A stretch of 5,386 bases of DNA, taken from the NCBI GenBank assembly GCA_016789785.1, contig JAEUQE010000372.1:1-5386 (forward strand), in the 5' to 3' direction. Below the pieces are notes generated by a model. That model saw nothing but the letters and a program-made list of their open reading frames with translations, had not been told where the DNA came from and searched no databases. This DNA comes from Bryobacterales bacterium (GTDB taxonomy: Bacteria; Acidobacteriota; Terriglobia; Bryobacterales; Bryobacteraceae). Of the stretch, positions 1-5,386 are shown piece by piece (position 1 is the first letter of the stretch; every line of letters starts with the position of its first letter). The position numbers and the translations under genes are program-made.

Positions 1-1411
1 CGCTCGATCCGGATCGGGAAGCCCGCCGCCGGCACCACCAGATCCGTCATCGTCACCTTCATCCGTCCCGGCTTGTACTCGCCCGTCACGAACACCATCA
101 CCGCGCTCGTCTGCGTCTGCCCAGCCGAGTTCGTCGCCTGCAGCCGGATCCAGTAAGTGCCGTTCACCAGCTTCGACGTATCCAACGTCCCGATCACGCC
201 CGATCCCGTAACATTGCTGTTGATCGTCACCGCGCCGTTCGGGAAGTTACCCGGATAGTAACTCAACGTGCCGCTGGTCAGTGTAAGTCCGGCCACCGTC
301 GTGATATCCACGGTGCCGGTAATCGTTGACAGGTGAACCGGCGTGGCGATCCACCTGCCCAGCGTCGTCGGTTCGGCGTTGACCCCGACCGTGACCTCGG
401 CGTTGCTGCTCAGCACCCCGTCCGACGCCGTCAGCCGCAGCACGTAACTGCCGGGCTGGCTGAAAGTAACATGCGTCTGCGGGCTGCGCGGATTGTCAAA
501 CGTGGCTGTGCCCTGGCCGCTCACTTGCGTCCATTGGATGTTGAGCGTGCTGCCCGCGGGCAGGCCGTCGTCGTTGACGGTACCGGCAAGTACCGCCGCC
601 GCGGGCATCGTGATCGTCGACGGCGGGCCGCCGGAGACGAGCGGCGCCTGATTGACGCCGCTGTTCCAGGTTACTCTCGCCACCCCCGAGCGCAGTTCGG
701 AAGCGCCATAAGTGGCGCTGGCGCGCAGGTTGTCCACGAAGCCCGCGACCTGGCCAGTGTACTGGAAGGTCGCGATCCCATTGGCGTCGGTGGCGGCCAG
801 AAGCTGCTGCGGGTTCGCCCCCGTGACGTTGAGCGTCACGGGAACCCCGGCGATGGGGAGATCCGTTCGTTCCCCGCGCGCACCGTCACGGTCACGGACT
901 CGCCCCGGGTCCGCGTGATGGCGTCCATCGGAGTAATCTTCAACGTGGCCACCGGCGGGATGGGCCGCAGGATCGAGGTTTCCTGATAGCGCACGGAAAT
1001 GCCCTGGCGGGGGCCGCCGCGGAGGTAGTCAATTTCGAACGGATAGATTCCCGCTGTTGGGAAGTTGATGCGGATGATCTGCTGGTTCGGTTGCACGCCC
1101 GCGGCGTTCTTGGCGCCCATCACGGGCAGGTTGGCGAAGGCGGTCATGCCGCTCGAGGGCGCGCCTTCCATGGGCCCACTGACACGTGTCGCGCCACCGC
1201 CGGCGCCGAGGATCATGCCGCCCTCCATGTCGAAGACCAGCGAGTACTGGCCGGCGGTTTTCACCAGCAGGTTACAGCATTGGCGAAAGGACTGGACGGC
1301 ATTGCAATCAAAGAGCCTCGCAGGAAGACATGGCTCCGTAGGGATGCGACCCGAGCGCCTCGTGAGGTCTGGACTGATTTGGCGGAGAAATACTCCCGAC
1401 GACACGTGCAA
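1..1411 (-). pseudogene. Second rhs gene, N-terminal stalk, 5'-truncated and frameshifted (3' end outside window)
   Basis: Rhs-type stalk sequence is recognisable from 1270 (LLVKTAGQYSLVF) to the left edge. In order it has: a PA14/jelly-roll piece (GAGGGATRVSGP, then INFPTAGIYPFEIDY), about 1270-985; an invasin-type Ig-like domain (GESVTVTVRAGNER, then GVPVTLNVTGA and GIATFQYTG), about 905-665; a PKD/K319-like domain (NQAPLVSGG, then GSYVLRLTASDGVLSSNAEV), about 654-375; and a pre-YD region (LVNGTYWIRLQATNSAGQ, then GEYKPGRMKVTMTDLVVPAA and FPIRIER), about 366-1. In Rhs proteins this last segment leads straight into the YD shell, which should lie left of the window. Two defects are visible. 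The frame before 1270 has only a weak TTG at 1411 with a stop (1417-1415) two codons upstream and no ribosome site. The frame also breaks at 855-858. Truncated pseudogene or decaying tandem copy is the best call. Confidence 0.85.
855..858 (-). other. Frameshift site (one base missing) in the second rhs stalk
   Basis: Read on the minus strand, the frame from the Ig-like domain ends in an artificial tail (SPSPGFP, then TGA at 838-836). Restoring one C to the CCCC run at 858-855 gives RISPIAGVPVTLNVTGA, the expected continuation. The restored frame then stays open for 284 codons to the left edge. A homopolymer slip, real or from sequencing, is the simplest cause. Confidence 0.82.
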
Positions 1412-1520
1412 GCCCTATTCGCGGCGAGACAATCGGAATTGGCGCAATGCGAGACCTGATCGCATGACAGTCGGAGGAAATGCCGCAGCCCCTCGTCTGC
1501 TATCGTTCGGCCTCTCAGCG
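1271..1520. other. Unassigned junction segment between the 225-residue gene and the rhs stalk
   Basis: About 250 nt with no recognisable gene, ribosome site, terminator or insertion-sequence end. A 102-residue minus-strand frame (1569-1261) overlaps the 3' end of the neighbouring gene and contains a Cys-rich stretch (HCANSDCLAANRACTC). It has no start signal and no family resemblance that I can defend. The segment probably holds the recombination junction where the second rhs gene lost its 5' end. Confidence 0.5.
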
Positions 1521-2198
1521 TCAGCCGCCACCAGTCGCATCCGGGAGCAGTTTCCCGTGAACGCCGCAAACAAAGAATGGCCCGTGAGATCCAACTCTTG
1601 CTTCCGTCACGTCCCAGTAAGCAAGGGCGTCTTCGAATGTAGCCAACAAGCCATGCTCGTTCATGCGGTTACCCCACACTGGTAACAACGCATCGACCTC
1701 TTCTTCACCGTATCCACAGTTGCAGAGACCGCTAAAAATGGAGGCGTTTGTGATGTCGTAACCGAGTAAGTCGTATCCGGCAGGAACCGTCTGCGGACAA
1801 CAATCGGCGTACAGCCGATTCGAGGGAACTTCCAAGACGGTCGCTTCCGGGGGGACGAACAACTCCAGCGCCACGCACATCGCCGGGCGTCCTGCCGCCT
1901 TCAGACAGCGCGTCATAGCCGGGAGATTCGTCCAGAGGTCGTCTGTGCACGTCAGGTCAGCCTCAATCCGTGGGTCAAGCGCTGGGTGAGCACAAGATGG
2001 CGGGTGGTCGTATTCGAACACTGACGGCCACATAGCCGAATCGGCAGACAACGGCCTCTTGAGGTCGGTTCGTAGGAAGAAGCGGTCGCCCTTGGTAACA
2101 CTCTTGAACCAGCGCATGAAGCGATCATGTTCTTCGCCAGCTACCCTGGCGTCGTAGCCCCAGATCTGGCTTCTCAACCGGCATAATCCGACCGGCAT
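1521..2198 (-). CDS. Hypothetical protein, 225 residues, possible orphan immunity protein
   Basis: I do not recognise this family. The frame can be opened at a TTG (2204), but the ATG at 2198 is the better start: AGGAGG (2213-2208) sits 9 nt from the ATG and only 3 nt from the TTG. The product is a soluble, mildly acidic protein with no signal peptide or membrane helix. It is rich in Trp and in Cys (about ten Cys, including C133-C134, C159 and C161). The C-terminal third looks most like a conserved domain: GYDLLGYDITNASIFSGLCN (141-160), a WGNRMNEHGLL segment (175-185) and HGPFFVCGVHG at 205-215. It lies downstream of a toxin/immunity pair, on the same strand, and behind what may be a decayed toxin tail. 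An immunity role is therefore plausible but rests only on context. Confidence 0.82.
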   Translation of the reverse strand: MPVGLCRLRSQIWGYDARVAGEEHDRFMRWFKSVTKGDRFFLRTDLKRPLSADSAMWPSVFEYDHPPSCAHPALDPRIEADLTCTDDLWTNLPAMTRCLKAAGRPAMCVALELFVPPEATVLEVPSNRLYADCCPQTVPAGYDLLGYDITNASIFSGLCNCGYGEEEVDALLPVWGNRMNEHGLLATFEDALAYWDVTEARVGSHGPFFVCGVHGKLLPDATGGG

Positions 2199-2207
2199 CA
2201 GCAACAG

Positions 2208-2217
2208 CCTCCTCCTT
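2208..2217 (-). promoter_or_regulatory. Strong Shine-Dalgarno site deciding the start at 2198
   Basis: On the minus strand the sequence AAGGAGGAGG runs from 2217 to 2208, with its last AGGAGG 9 nt upstream of the ATG at 2198-2196. It is too close (3 nt) to the TTG at 2204 for that codon to be preferred. A site this good argues that the 225-residue frame is truly translated. Confidence 0.75.
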
Positions 2218-2292
2218 CCACCGGCCCCGTCATAGGATACGGCAGTAGATCGTCGGGCACGGGCAGCAGATCTCCCTCATCTGTGTCGTTCC

Positions 2293-2312
2293 AGAAGGCT
2301 CTGCAGCCTTCT
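2293..2312. repeat. Perfect 8-bp inverted repeat (hairpin) between the two immunity-like genes
   Basis: AGAAGGCT (2293-2300) and AGCCTTCT (2305-2312) are perfect reverse complements separated by a 4-base CTGC loop. Neither strand has a T-run directly after the stem, so it is not a standard intrinsic terminator. It could be an RNA processing or attenuation structure separating the HEAT-repeat message from the next gene, or it could be chance. It coincides with the place where the reading frame of the possible toxin remnant changes. Confidence 0.5.
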
Positions 2313-2416
2313 CAGGAGGATTCTGGTGGACCTCATGGATATGATAGTGCGGCAGTGCACGCACTACTCGACCAGCCAAACTAATATCTCCAAACGCCGC
2401 TTCCGGCTTGATGCTG

Positions 2417-3550
2417 TCAAGGAGATGCAGTCGGGATGTCGCCGTTCGATTCCGCAAGTGCACGCAACTCCCAGCGATCGCCGGGCAGCCCGAAGATCGA
2501 CCACAGGTTCGTGTTCTGACTCCATAACACGTCGGCATCCGCCAATCTCGCCAGAAGCAGCGACTGATCGGGCGAGAGTTTCTCAGGCGGTGGAGCTGCT
2601 GTTCCTTCGACTTCGAAGAACCATCCGTGTTTTGTACCCGAGGCACTGGACTCGCCGCGTAATCGCAGGTGACGATCGAAGCACACAGAGAGAAAGTGAA
2701 ACGCTTGGTGAAGCTCAACGAAGGCCATGGAACCGGGCCCGGGAACAAGCAGGAGTGAGTATAGACGCCGCAGAGTCGTGCGCGACAGGCGCCGCGCGAC
2801 ATCCTGCACGGTATACCAGCCCATTGTCCCACGGCACGACAGGAACACATCATCGGCCTCTGTCGAAATCGCGGGTCCGCTCTCTTCGATAAGAAAGACC
2901 GCAGCGAGACCAGATACGACGCGACGGGTGCGACCTGCCTCGATCAACCTCCTGAGCATGTGTCGCCACGCTTCCGAATCCTGGCCGATCGTTCGCGCCG
3001 CCATGAAGACATCGACCAGCATTTGCGGCTCTTGGGCAGATACGATCAGGTCTTCATACAATGGCAGCAGATCAGGCTCGCCGTGAGCTGCTTCACCAAG
3101 TAACGAAGCTGCGGCGCGAAGCTTATCGAGCTGCGCAGGTTCAGGATTCTCGATCACTGCCTGATACAGTTCTTTCCCTTTGTTCAGCGAATCGCGGACA
3201 GCGCGCCGCAAGTCCTCATAGGACGCGAACGGCTCAATGGGGGAACAGCGGCTGATCATTTCATCATCGCCGAACCGGATATGTCGGTCGAAAAACGAGA
3301 GAATCATGTACAGTCGATCCTCAACTTCGGGTTCGACTGTGGGCAGAAGTTCCAGCAGGACTTCGATCGCGTTGGGGCCGACCGAGCAGACGACACCCGG
3401 AATAATCAGTCTGTCTTCTAACTCACTGAGCGCCTCGTCGGCCTGATCGCTGTTTGAGGAGATCTCCGCCAGAAGCCCTTCAATGTCCGCAGGATCTCCA
3501 GAAGCGTCTCGATATGACAGCCAGTTTACCGTCTTTAGTTTAGACGTCAT
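2417..3550 (-). CDS. HEAT-repeat protein, probable immunity protein for the Rhs toxin tail
   Basis: This is a complete 377-residue soluble protein with no signal peptide or membrane segment. The N-terminus (residues 8-70: VNWLSYRDASGDPADIEGLL, then AIEVLLELLP) matches my recollection of a widespread HEAT-repeat family that begins 'W..L.hAyG.a.DvP.LL..L' and continues with an 'AvP.LleLl' helix. The C-terminus (residues 325-360: LSPDQSLLLARLADADVLW, then FGLPGDRWELRAL) matches the usual end of that family, so the protein appears full length. The middle is a run of amphipathic helices, as expected for an alpha-solenoid. The ATG lies 31 nt after the rhs stop and has a GAGGAG ribosome site 7 nt upstream, so the two genes are probably co-transcribed. 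That position is where a cognate immunity gene is expected. The family is fairly secure; the immunity role rests on position. Confidence 0.9.
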   Translation of the reverse strand: MTSKLKTVNWLSYRDASGDPADIEGLLAEISSNSDQADEALSELEDRLIIPGVVCSVGPNAIEVLLELLPTVEPEVEDRLYMILSFFDRHIRFGDDEMISRCSPIEPFASYEDLRRAVRDSLNKGKELYQAVIENPEPAQLDKLRAAASLLGEAAHGEPDLLPLYEDLIVSAQEPQMLVDVFMAARTIGQDSEAWRHMLRRLIEAGRTRRVVSGLAAVFLIEESGPAISTEADDVFLSCRGTMGWYTVQDVARRLSRTTLRRLYSLLLVPGPGSMAFVELHQAFHFLSVCFDRHLRLRGESSASGTKHGWFFEVEGTAAPPPEKLSPDQSLLLARLADADVLWSQNTNLWSIFGLPGDRWELRALAESNGDIPTASP

Positions 3551-3557
3551 AAGTTCA

Positions 3558-3573
3558 CTCCTCTATCCTCCTC
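3558..3573 (-). promoter_or_regulatory. Tandem Shine-Dalgarno sites before the HEAT-repeat gene
   Basis: Read on the minus strand, GAGGAGGA (3573-3566) and GAGGAG (3563-3558) lie in the 31-nt gap between the rhs stop and the ATG at 3550. The nearer one is 7 nt from the ATG, which is ideal spacing and fixes the start. Two strong sites in a row suggest efficient translation of the downstream gene, which would suit an immunity protein that must match or exceed the toxin. Confidence 0.75.
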
Positions 3574-3581
3574 TATGGACT

Positions 3582-4136
3582 TCACGGAGCCGGAATCGTC
3601 GGCACTGGGGCCTCCACGATGCAGTGGCCAGTTCCACGTATGATCACATCGCCTGTGTACGCAAAGAGTCGGGCACAGCCGGGACAGAGCCTATATAGCG
3701 TCACCAATCCGCCCACCATGTGGCCCTGCCCCTTCACCATATTGAACGCGCGCACTTCGGCATGCATATCGCGAGTCACGTCGACTAACACTCTGCCGGG
3801 AATGGCGAGGGTGTTCAACGCAACCCTGATGGAGGCCTCGGTTGCAGGGCTAACGCTCCGTGCGATGTAGACAACGATCGCTCGCGGCAGCGGACCATTG
3901 ACTGTTGCGGAGCCTATTGCTTCCGCAGCGTCTGCAACTGCGATGTTAAAGAATTGTGCGTCGTATCCCGAAATGAAAGGCGTTTCGTGACGGACGATAG
4001 CTGCGACCGCACCCAATAGCGCAGCTTTCGCCGCAACGCACGCTAGGGGTCGTACCGCCCATTTCGAAGTAACTTCCGCACCGAATCGCGCAACCCGCAA
4101 TTCGAGGCTCCGAAGCGCCCGCGCCAGTGCGCTGTC
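3582..4136 (-). other. Variable Rhs-CT toxin domain, putative nucleic-acid deaminase
   Basis: This is the part of the Rhs protein after DPSGL, residues 412-595 when numbered from the Met at 5369. A helical, alanine-rich segment at about 442-459 (LACVAAKAALLGAVAAIV) is followed by a strand-like stretch RAIVVYIARS and then DVTRDMHAEVRAF. H536 and E538 of HAE, with C562 and C565 of LCPGCARLF, match the H[AC]E...CxxC zinc-binding and catalytic pattern of the deaminase superfamily, with a spacing (about 25 residues) usual for that fold. Many polymorphic toxins carry deaminase tips that act on DNA, RNA or nucleotides. The substrate cannot be told from sequence, and I could not assign a named subfamily such as DddA-like or YwqJ-like. 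An unrelated Zn-binding toxin remains possible. Confidence 0.68.
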
Positions 4137-5386
4137 CAAGCCACTTGGGTCTTCGTGGTTCACAGGGTCGGCTTCACAATATGAGTAGTGTGTCCGTGAA
4201 CGCTGGTCCCCAACTGCCCGTTCGATCGGATCGCTGGTGAAGAACCTACCGTTCCCAGGCGCGTACCACCGCGCCCGCAGATAGTACATCTGCACACTGG
4301 AATCGTACTGCTCGCCGCGATACAGATACACGTTAGGCGTCGACCCGCTCGCCGCCGTCAGATTGCCGTATGCGTCGTAGGTGTAAGTGTCGCTGACCGC
4401 ACCAGTGCTATCGGTCAACCGCGTGACATGGAGTCCGCCGTCGTAACCGTAATAGTGAGTCGTCCAGGCACCAGAGATCAACTGCGTCTGACTGTGCCGG
4501 AAAGCTCCATGCGCATACCGCCGCGCCACCGATCCACCCACCAACTCCTCCGCCACCTGCGAGTAGCCAGTCGGCGTCAGTTCATCCACGAGATACTTCG
4601 TCGTAACCCCGCCGACCGTCTTCGACACCCGGTTCCCATAGCCGTCATGCACCATCGTCAAAGCGGCGCCGTCGTAACTCGTCAGCCGGTCGAGGAAGTC
4701 ATACCCATACGTATGTCCGCCCGAGGTCAACGTGTTCCCGTTGGCATCAAACGTATCCCCCGAAATCCGGTCATTCACATCGTAAGTGTTCGCCGTCGCC
4801 GGTATCGCCGCAATCGTCGATGTCCGCGACAGCCGGTTGCCCACCGCGTCCAATCCGTATCCGATCACACCATTCAGCGCCGGCATTGGATCACCGGTCA
4901 CCGTTTCCGTCGTCAACCGGTAGCTGGCGTCATAAGCCCACGACACACTTCGACCGTTGTTGTTGATCTCCGTGAGTTTATTCCCGGCAAACCCGAACGT
5001 GTAGTTCTGGCTGGACAGCGTGGTCCCGCTCTTCGTCACCGCGACGCTGCTGATTCGCTCCATCACGTCGGTCCCAAACGTATGTACCACGCCATTCGGA
5101 TAAGTCATCGTCAGCGGATTCCCCACGTCATCCCACGTGTAAGTAGTCGTCCCGTTCGGCGCCAGCCGGTTGTCCGTCACCGACTGCAACCGGTTCAACG
5201 TGTCATAAGCATAGCCGATGTTCACCCCGTTTGCATTCGAGGAAACCACTGAGGCCACCAGGCCATTCGCATGATAGGTGTACGTCAGCGTGCCCTGCGG
5301 CGTCGCCTTCGTCTTCACCCGGTCCCGCGAATCGTACGTCCACGATGTCGACCCCGACGCGTCGTTCATCGTGGCCCGCTTCCCGG
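3582..5386 (-). CDS. Rhs/YD-repeat protein, 3' part, with deaminase-like C-terminal toxin (5' end outside window)
   Basis: The frame is open from the right edge to a TGA at 3584-3582. The ATG at 5369 is internal, because the codons before it (GKRAT) continue the repeat pattern, so the true start lies outside the window. Residues are numbered here from that Met. Residues 1-347 are YD repeats, for example WTYDSRDRV (10-18), YAYDTLNRL (53-61) and YTYDAYGNL (329-337). In known Rhs proteins these form a hollow shell that encloses the toxin. Residues 348-411 are the Rhs core-associated domain (YLYRGEQYDS, YYLRARWYAPGNGRF, PVNHEDPSGL). The DPxGL end marks the boundary where Rhs proteins usually cleave themselves. 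The last 184 residues (412-595) are a variable tail unrelated to YD repeats, with HAE at 536-538 and CPGC at 562-565. The product is probably exported or surface-linked and used against competing cells; its delivery system is not visible. The identity as an Rhs protein is very secure; the toxin activity is inferred. Confidence 0.95.
   Translation of the reverse strand, partial: GKRATMNDASGSTSWTYDSRDRVKTKATPQGTLTYTYHANGLVASVVSSNANGVNIGYAYDTLNRLQSVTDNRLAPNGTTTYTWDDVGNPLTMTYPNGVVHTFGTDVMERISSVAVTKSGTTLSSQNYTFGFAGNKLTEINNNGRSVSWAYDASYRLTTETVTGDPMPALNGVIGYGLDAVGNRLSRTSTIAAIPATANTYDVNDRISGDTFDANGNTLTSGGHTYGYDFLDRLTSYDGAALTMVHDGYGNRVSKTVGGVTTKYLVDELTPTGYSQVAEELVGGSVARRYAHGAFRHSQTQLISGAWTTHYYGYDGGLHVTRLTDSTGAVSDTYTYDAYGNLTAASGSTPNVYLYRGEQYDSSVQMYYLRARWYAPGNGRFFTSDPIERAVGDQRSRTHYSYCEADPVNHEDPSGLDSALARALRSLELRVARFGAEVTSKWAVRPLACVAAKAALLGAVAAIVRHETPFISGYDAQFFNIAVADAAEAIGSATVNGPLPRAIVVYIARSVSPATEASIRVALNTLAIPGRVLVDVTRDMHAEVRAFNMVKGQGHMVGGLVTLYRLCPGCARLFAYTGDVIIRGTGHCIVEAPVPTIPAP
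4137..4325 (-). other. Rhs core-associated domain ending in the DPSGL self-cleavage boundary
   Basis: Residues 348-411 of the Rhs protein carry the most conserved block of the family: RGEQYDSSVQMYYLRARWY, then NGRFFTSDP, then DPVNHEDPSGL. In characterised Rhs proteins, aspartates in this block are thought to release the C-terminal toxin inside the shell. Here D401 and D407 are the candidates. The usual 'YAGNNPVN' stretch reads YCEADPVN, with an uncommon cysteine. The block separates the constant core from the exchangeable tip. Confidence 0.88.

Larger units (their letters stand above)
2198..2420 (-). pseudogene. Possible remnant of a toxin C-terminal tail between the two immunity-like genes
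   Basis: This gap has no intact gene, but two frames in succession look protein-like. From about 2420 to 2300 one frame reads through GDISLAGRVVRALPHYHIHE and VHQNPPEKA. From 2311 to 2201 the frame one base away reads FWNDTDEGDLLPVPDDLLPY and ends PVEGGCC before a TGA at 2200-2198. That TGA overlaps the ATG of the next gene as TGATG, a common translational-coupling junction. Joining the two frames needs a single lost base between about 2323 and 2281. The simplest reading is the 3' end of an older Rhs toxin tail whose immunity gene is the 225-residue protein. I recognise no toxin family in it, and non-coding debris is a real alternative. Confidence 0.3.

Noticed and set aside
855..858. Programmed ribosomal frameshifting in the second rhs gene
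   Set aside because: A short C-run alone is not a known slippery heptamer, no stimulatory structure is evident, and the gene also lacks its start. Decay or sequencing error is simpler.
333..986. Plus-strand open frame of 217 codons
   Set aside because: Arg-rich low-complexity product antisense to recognisable Ig-like and PKD-like domains of the rhs stalk.
1261..1569. Cys-rich 102-codon minus-strand frame as a zinc-finger gene
   Set aside because: No ribosome site, cysteine spacing not matching a defined finger, and overlap with two better-supported frames.
1065..1685. Plus-strand frame of 206 codons spanning the rhs stalk junction
   Set aside because: It has no domain and runs antisense across the recognisable jelly-roll coding sequence and the 3' end of the 225-residue gene.
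2202..2204. TTG at 2204 as start of the hypothetical gene
   Set aside because: The ribosome site is only 3 nt away from it, while the ATG at 2198 has normal 9-nt spacing.
2230..2853. Minus-strand frame of 207 codons overlapping the HEAT-repeat gene
   Set aside because: Most of it is an out-of-frame reading of the HEAT-repeat gene. Only the part after 2420 looks possibly protein-like, and that is listed separately as a possible remnant.
4428..5252. Long plus-strand open frame (274 codons) opposite the YD repeats
   Set aside because: It is arginine- and histidine-rich with no domain, and lies antisense to an unmistakable Rhs frame. It is a by-product of GC-rich repetitive coding sequence.
5367..5369. 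ATG at 5369 as the start of the Rhs gene
   Set aside because: The frame is open to the right edge, and the preceding codons continue the YD-repeat pattern, so this Met is internal.

Overview
The window looks like a bacterial Rhs (YD-repeat) polymorphic-toxin locus from a GC-rich genome. The Rhs stalk has a characteristic order: PA14-like jelly-roll, invasin-type Ig-like domain, PKD/K319-like domain, then a pre-YD linker. From memory this order resembles large Rhs proteins of Acidobacteriota (Solibacter/Bryobacter relatives). That taxonomic guess is an inference and was not searched. All convincing genes are on the minus strand, so the locus reads from right to left.

Layout in reading direction: (1) 5386-3582, the 3' part of a large rhs gene entering from the right edge. 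It has YD repeats, the Rhs core-associated motif ending in DPSGL, and a variable 184-residue tail carrying HAE and CPGC motifs, the zinc/catalytic signature of the cytidine-deaminase superfamily. (2) 3550-2417, 31 nt later, a complete 377-residue HEAT-repeat protein, the likely cognate immunity protein. (3) 2420-2198, a short stretch with no intact gene. It may hold the frame-broken 3' end of an older toxin tail, and one of its frames stops in a TGATG junction with the next gene. (4) 2198-1521, a 225-residue protein of unrecognised family with a strong Shine-Dalgarno sequence, possibly a second immunity protein. (5) 1520-1271, about 250 nt with nothing recognisable. (6) 1270-1, the stalk of a second rhs gene. 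It begins inside a domain without a credible start, carries a one-base frameshift near 855-858, and runs off the left edge just as the YD shell should begin.

The arrangement fits toxin/immunity module turnover at an Rhs locus: an active Rhs toxin tip with its immunity gene, an orphan immunity gene behind a decayed toxin tip, and a truncated tandem rhs copy. No RNA genes, CRISPR array, transposase or convincing promoter or terminator were found.
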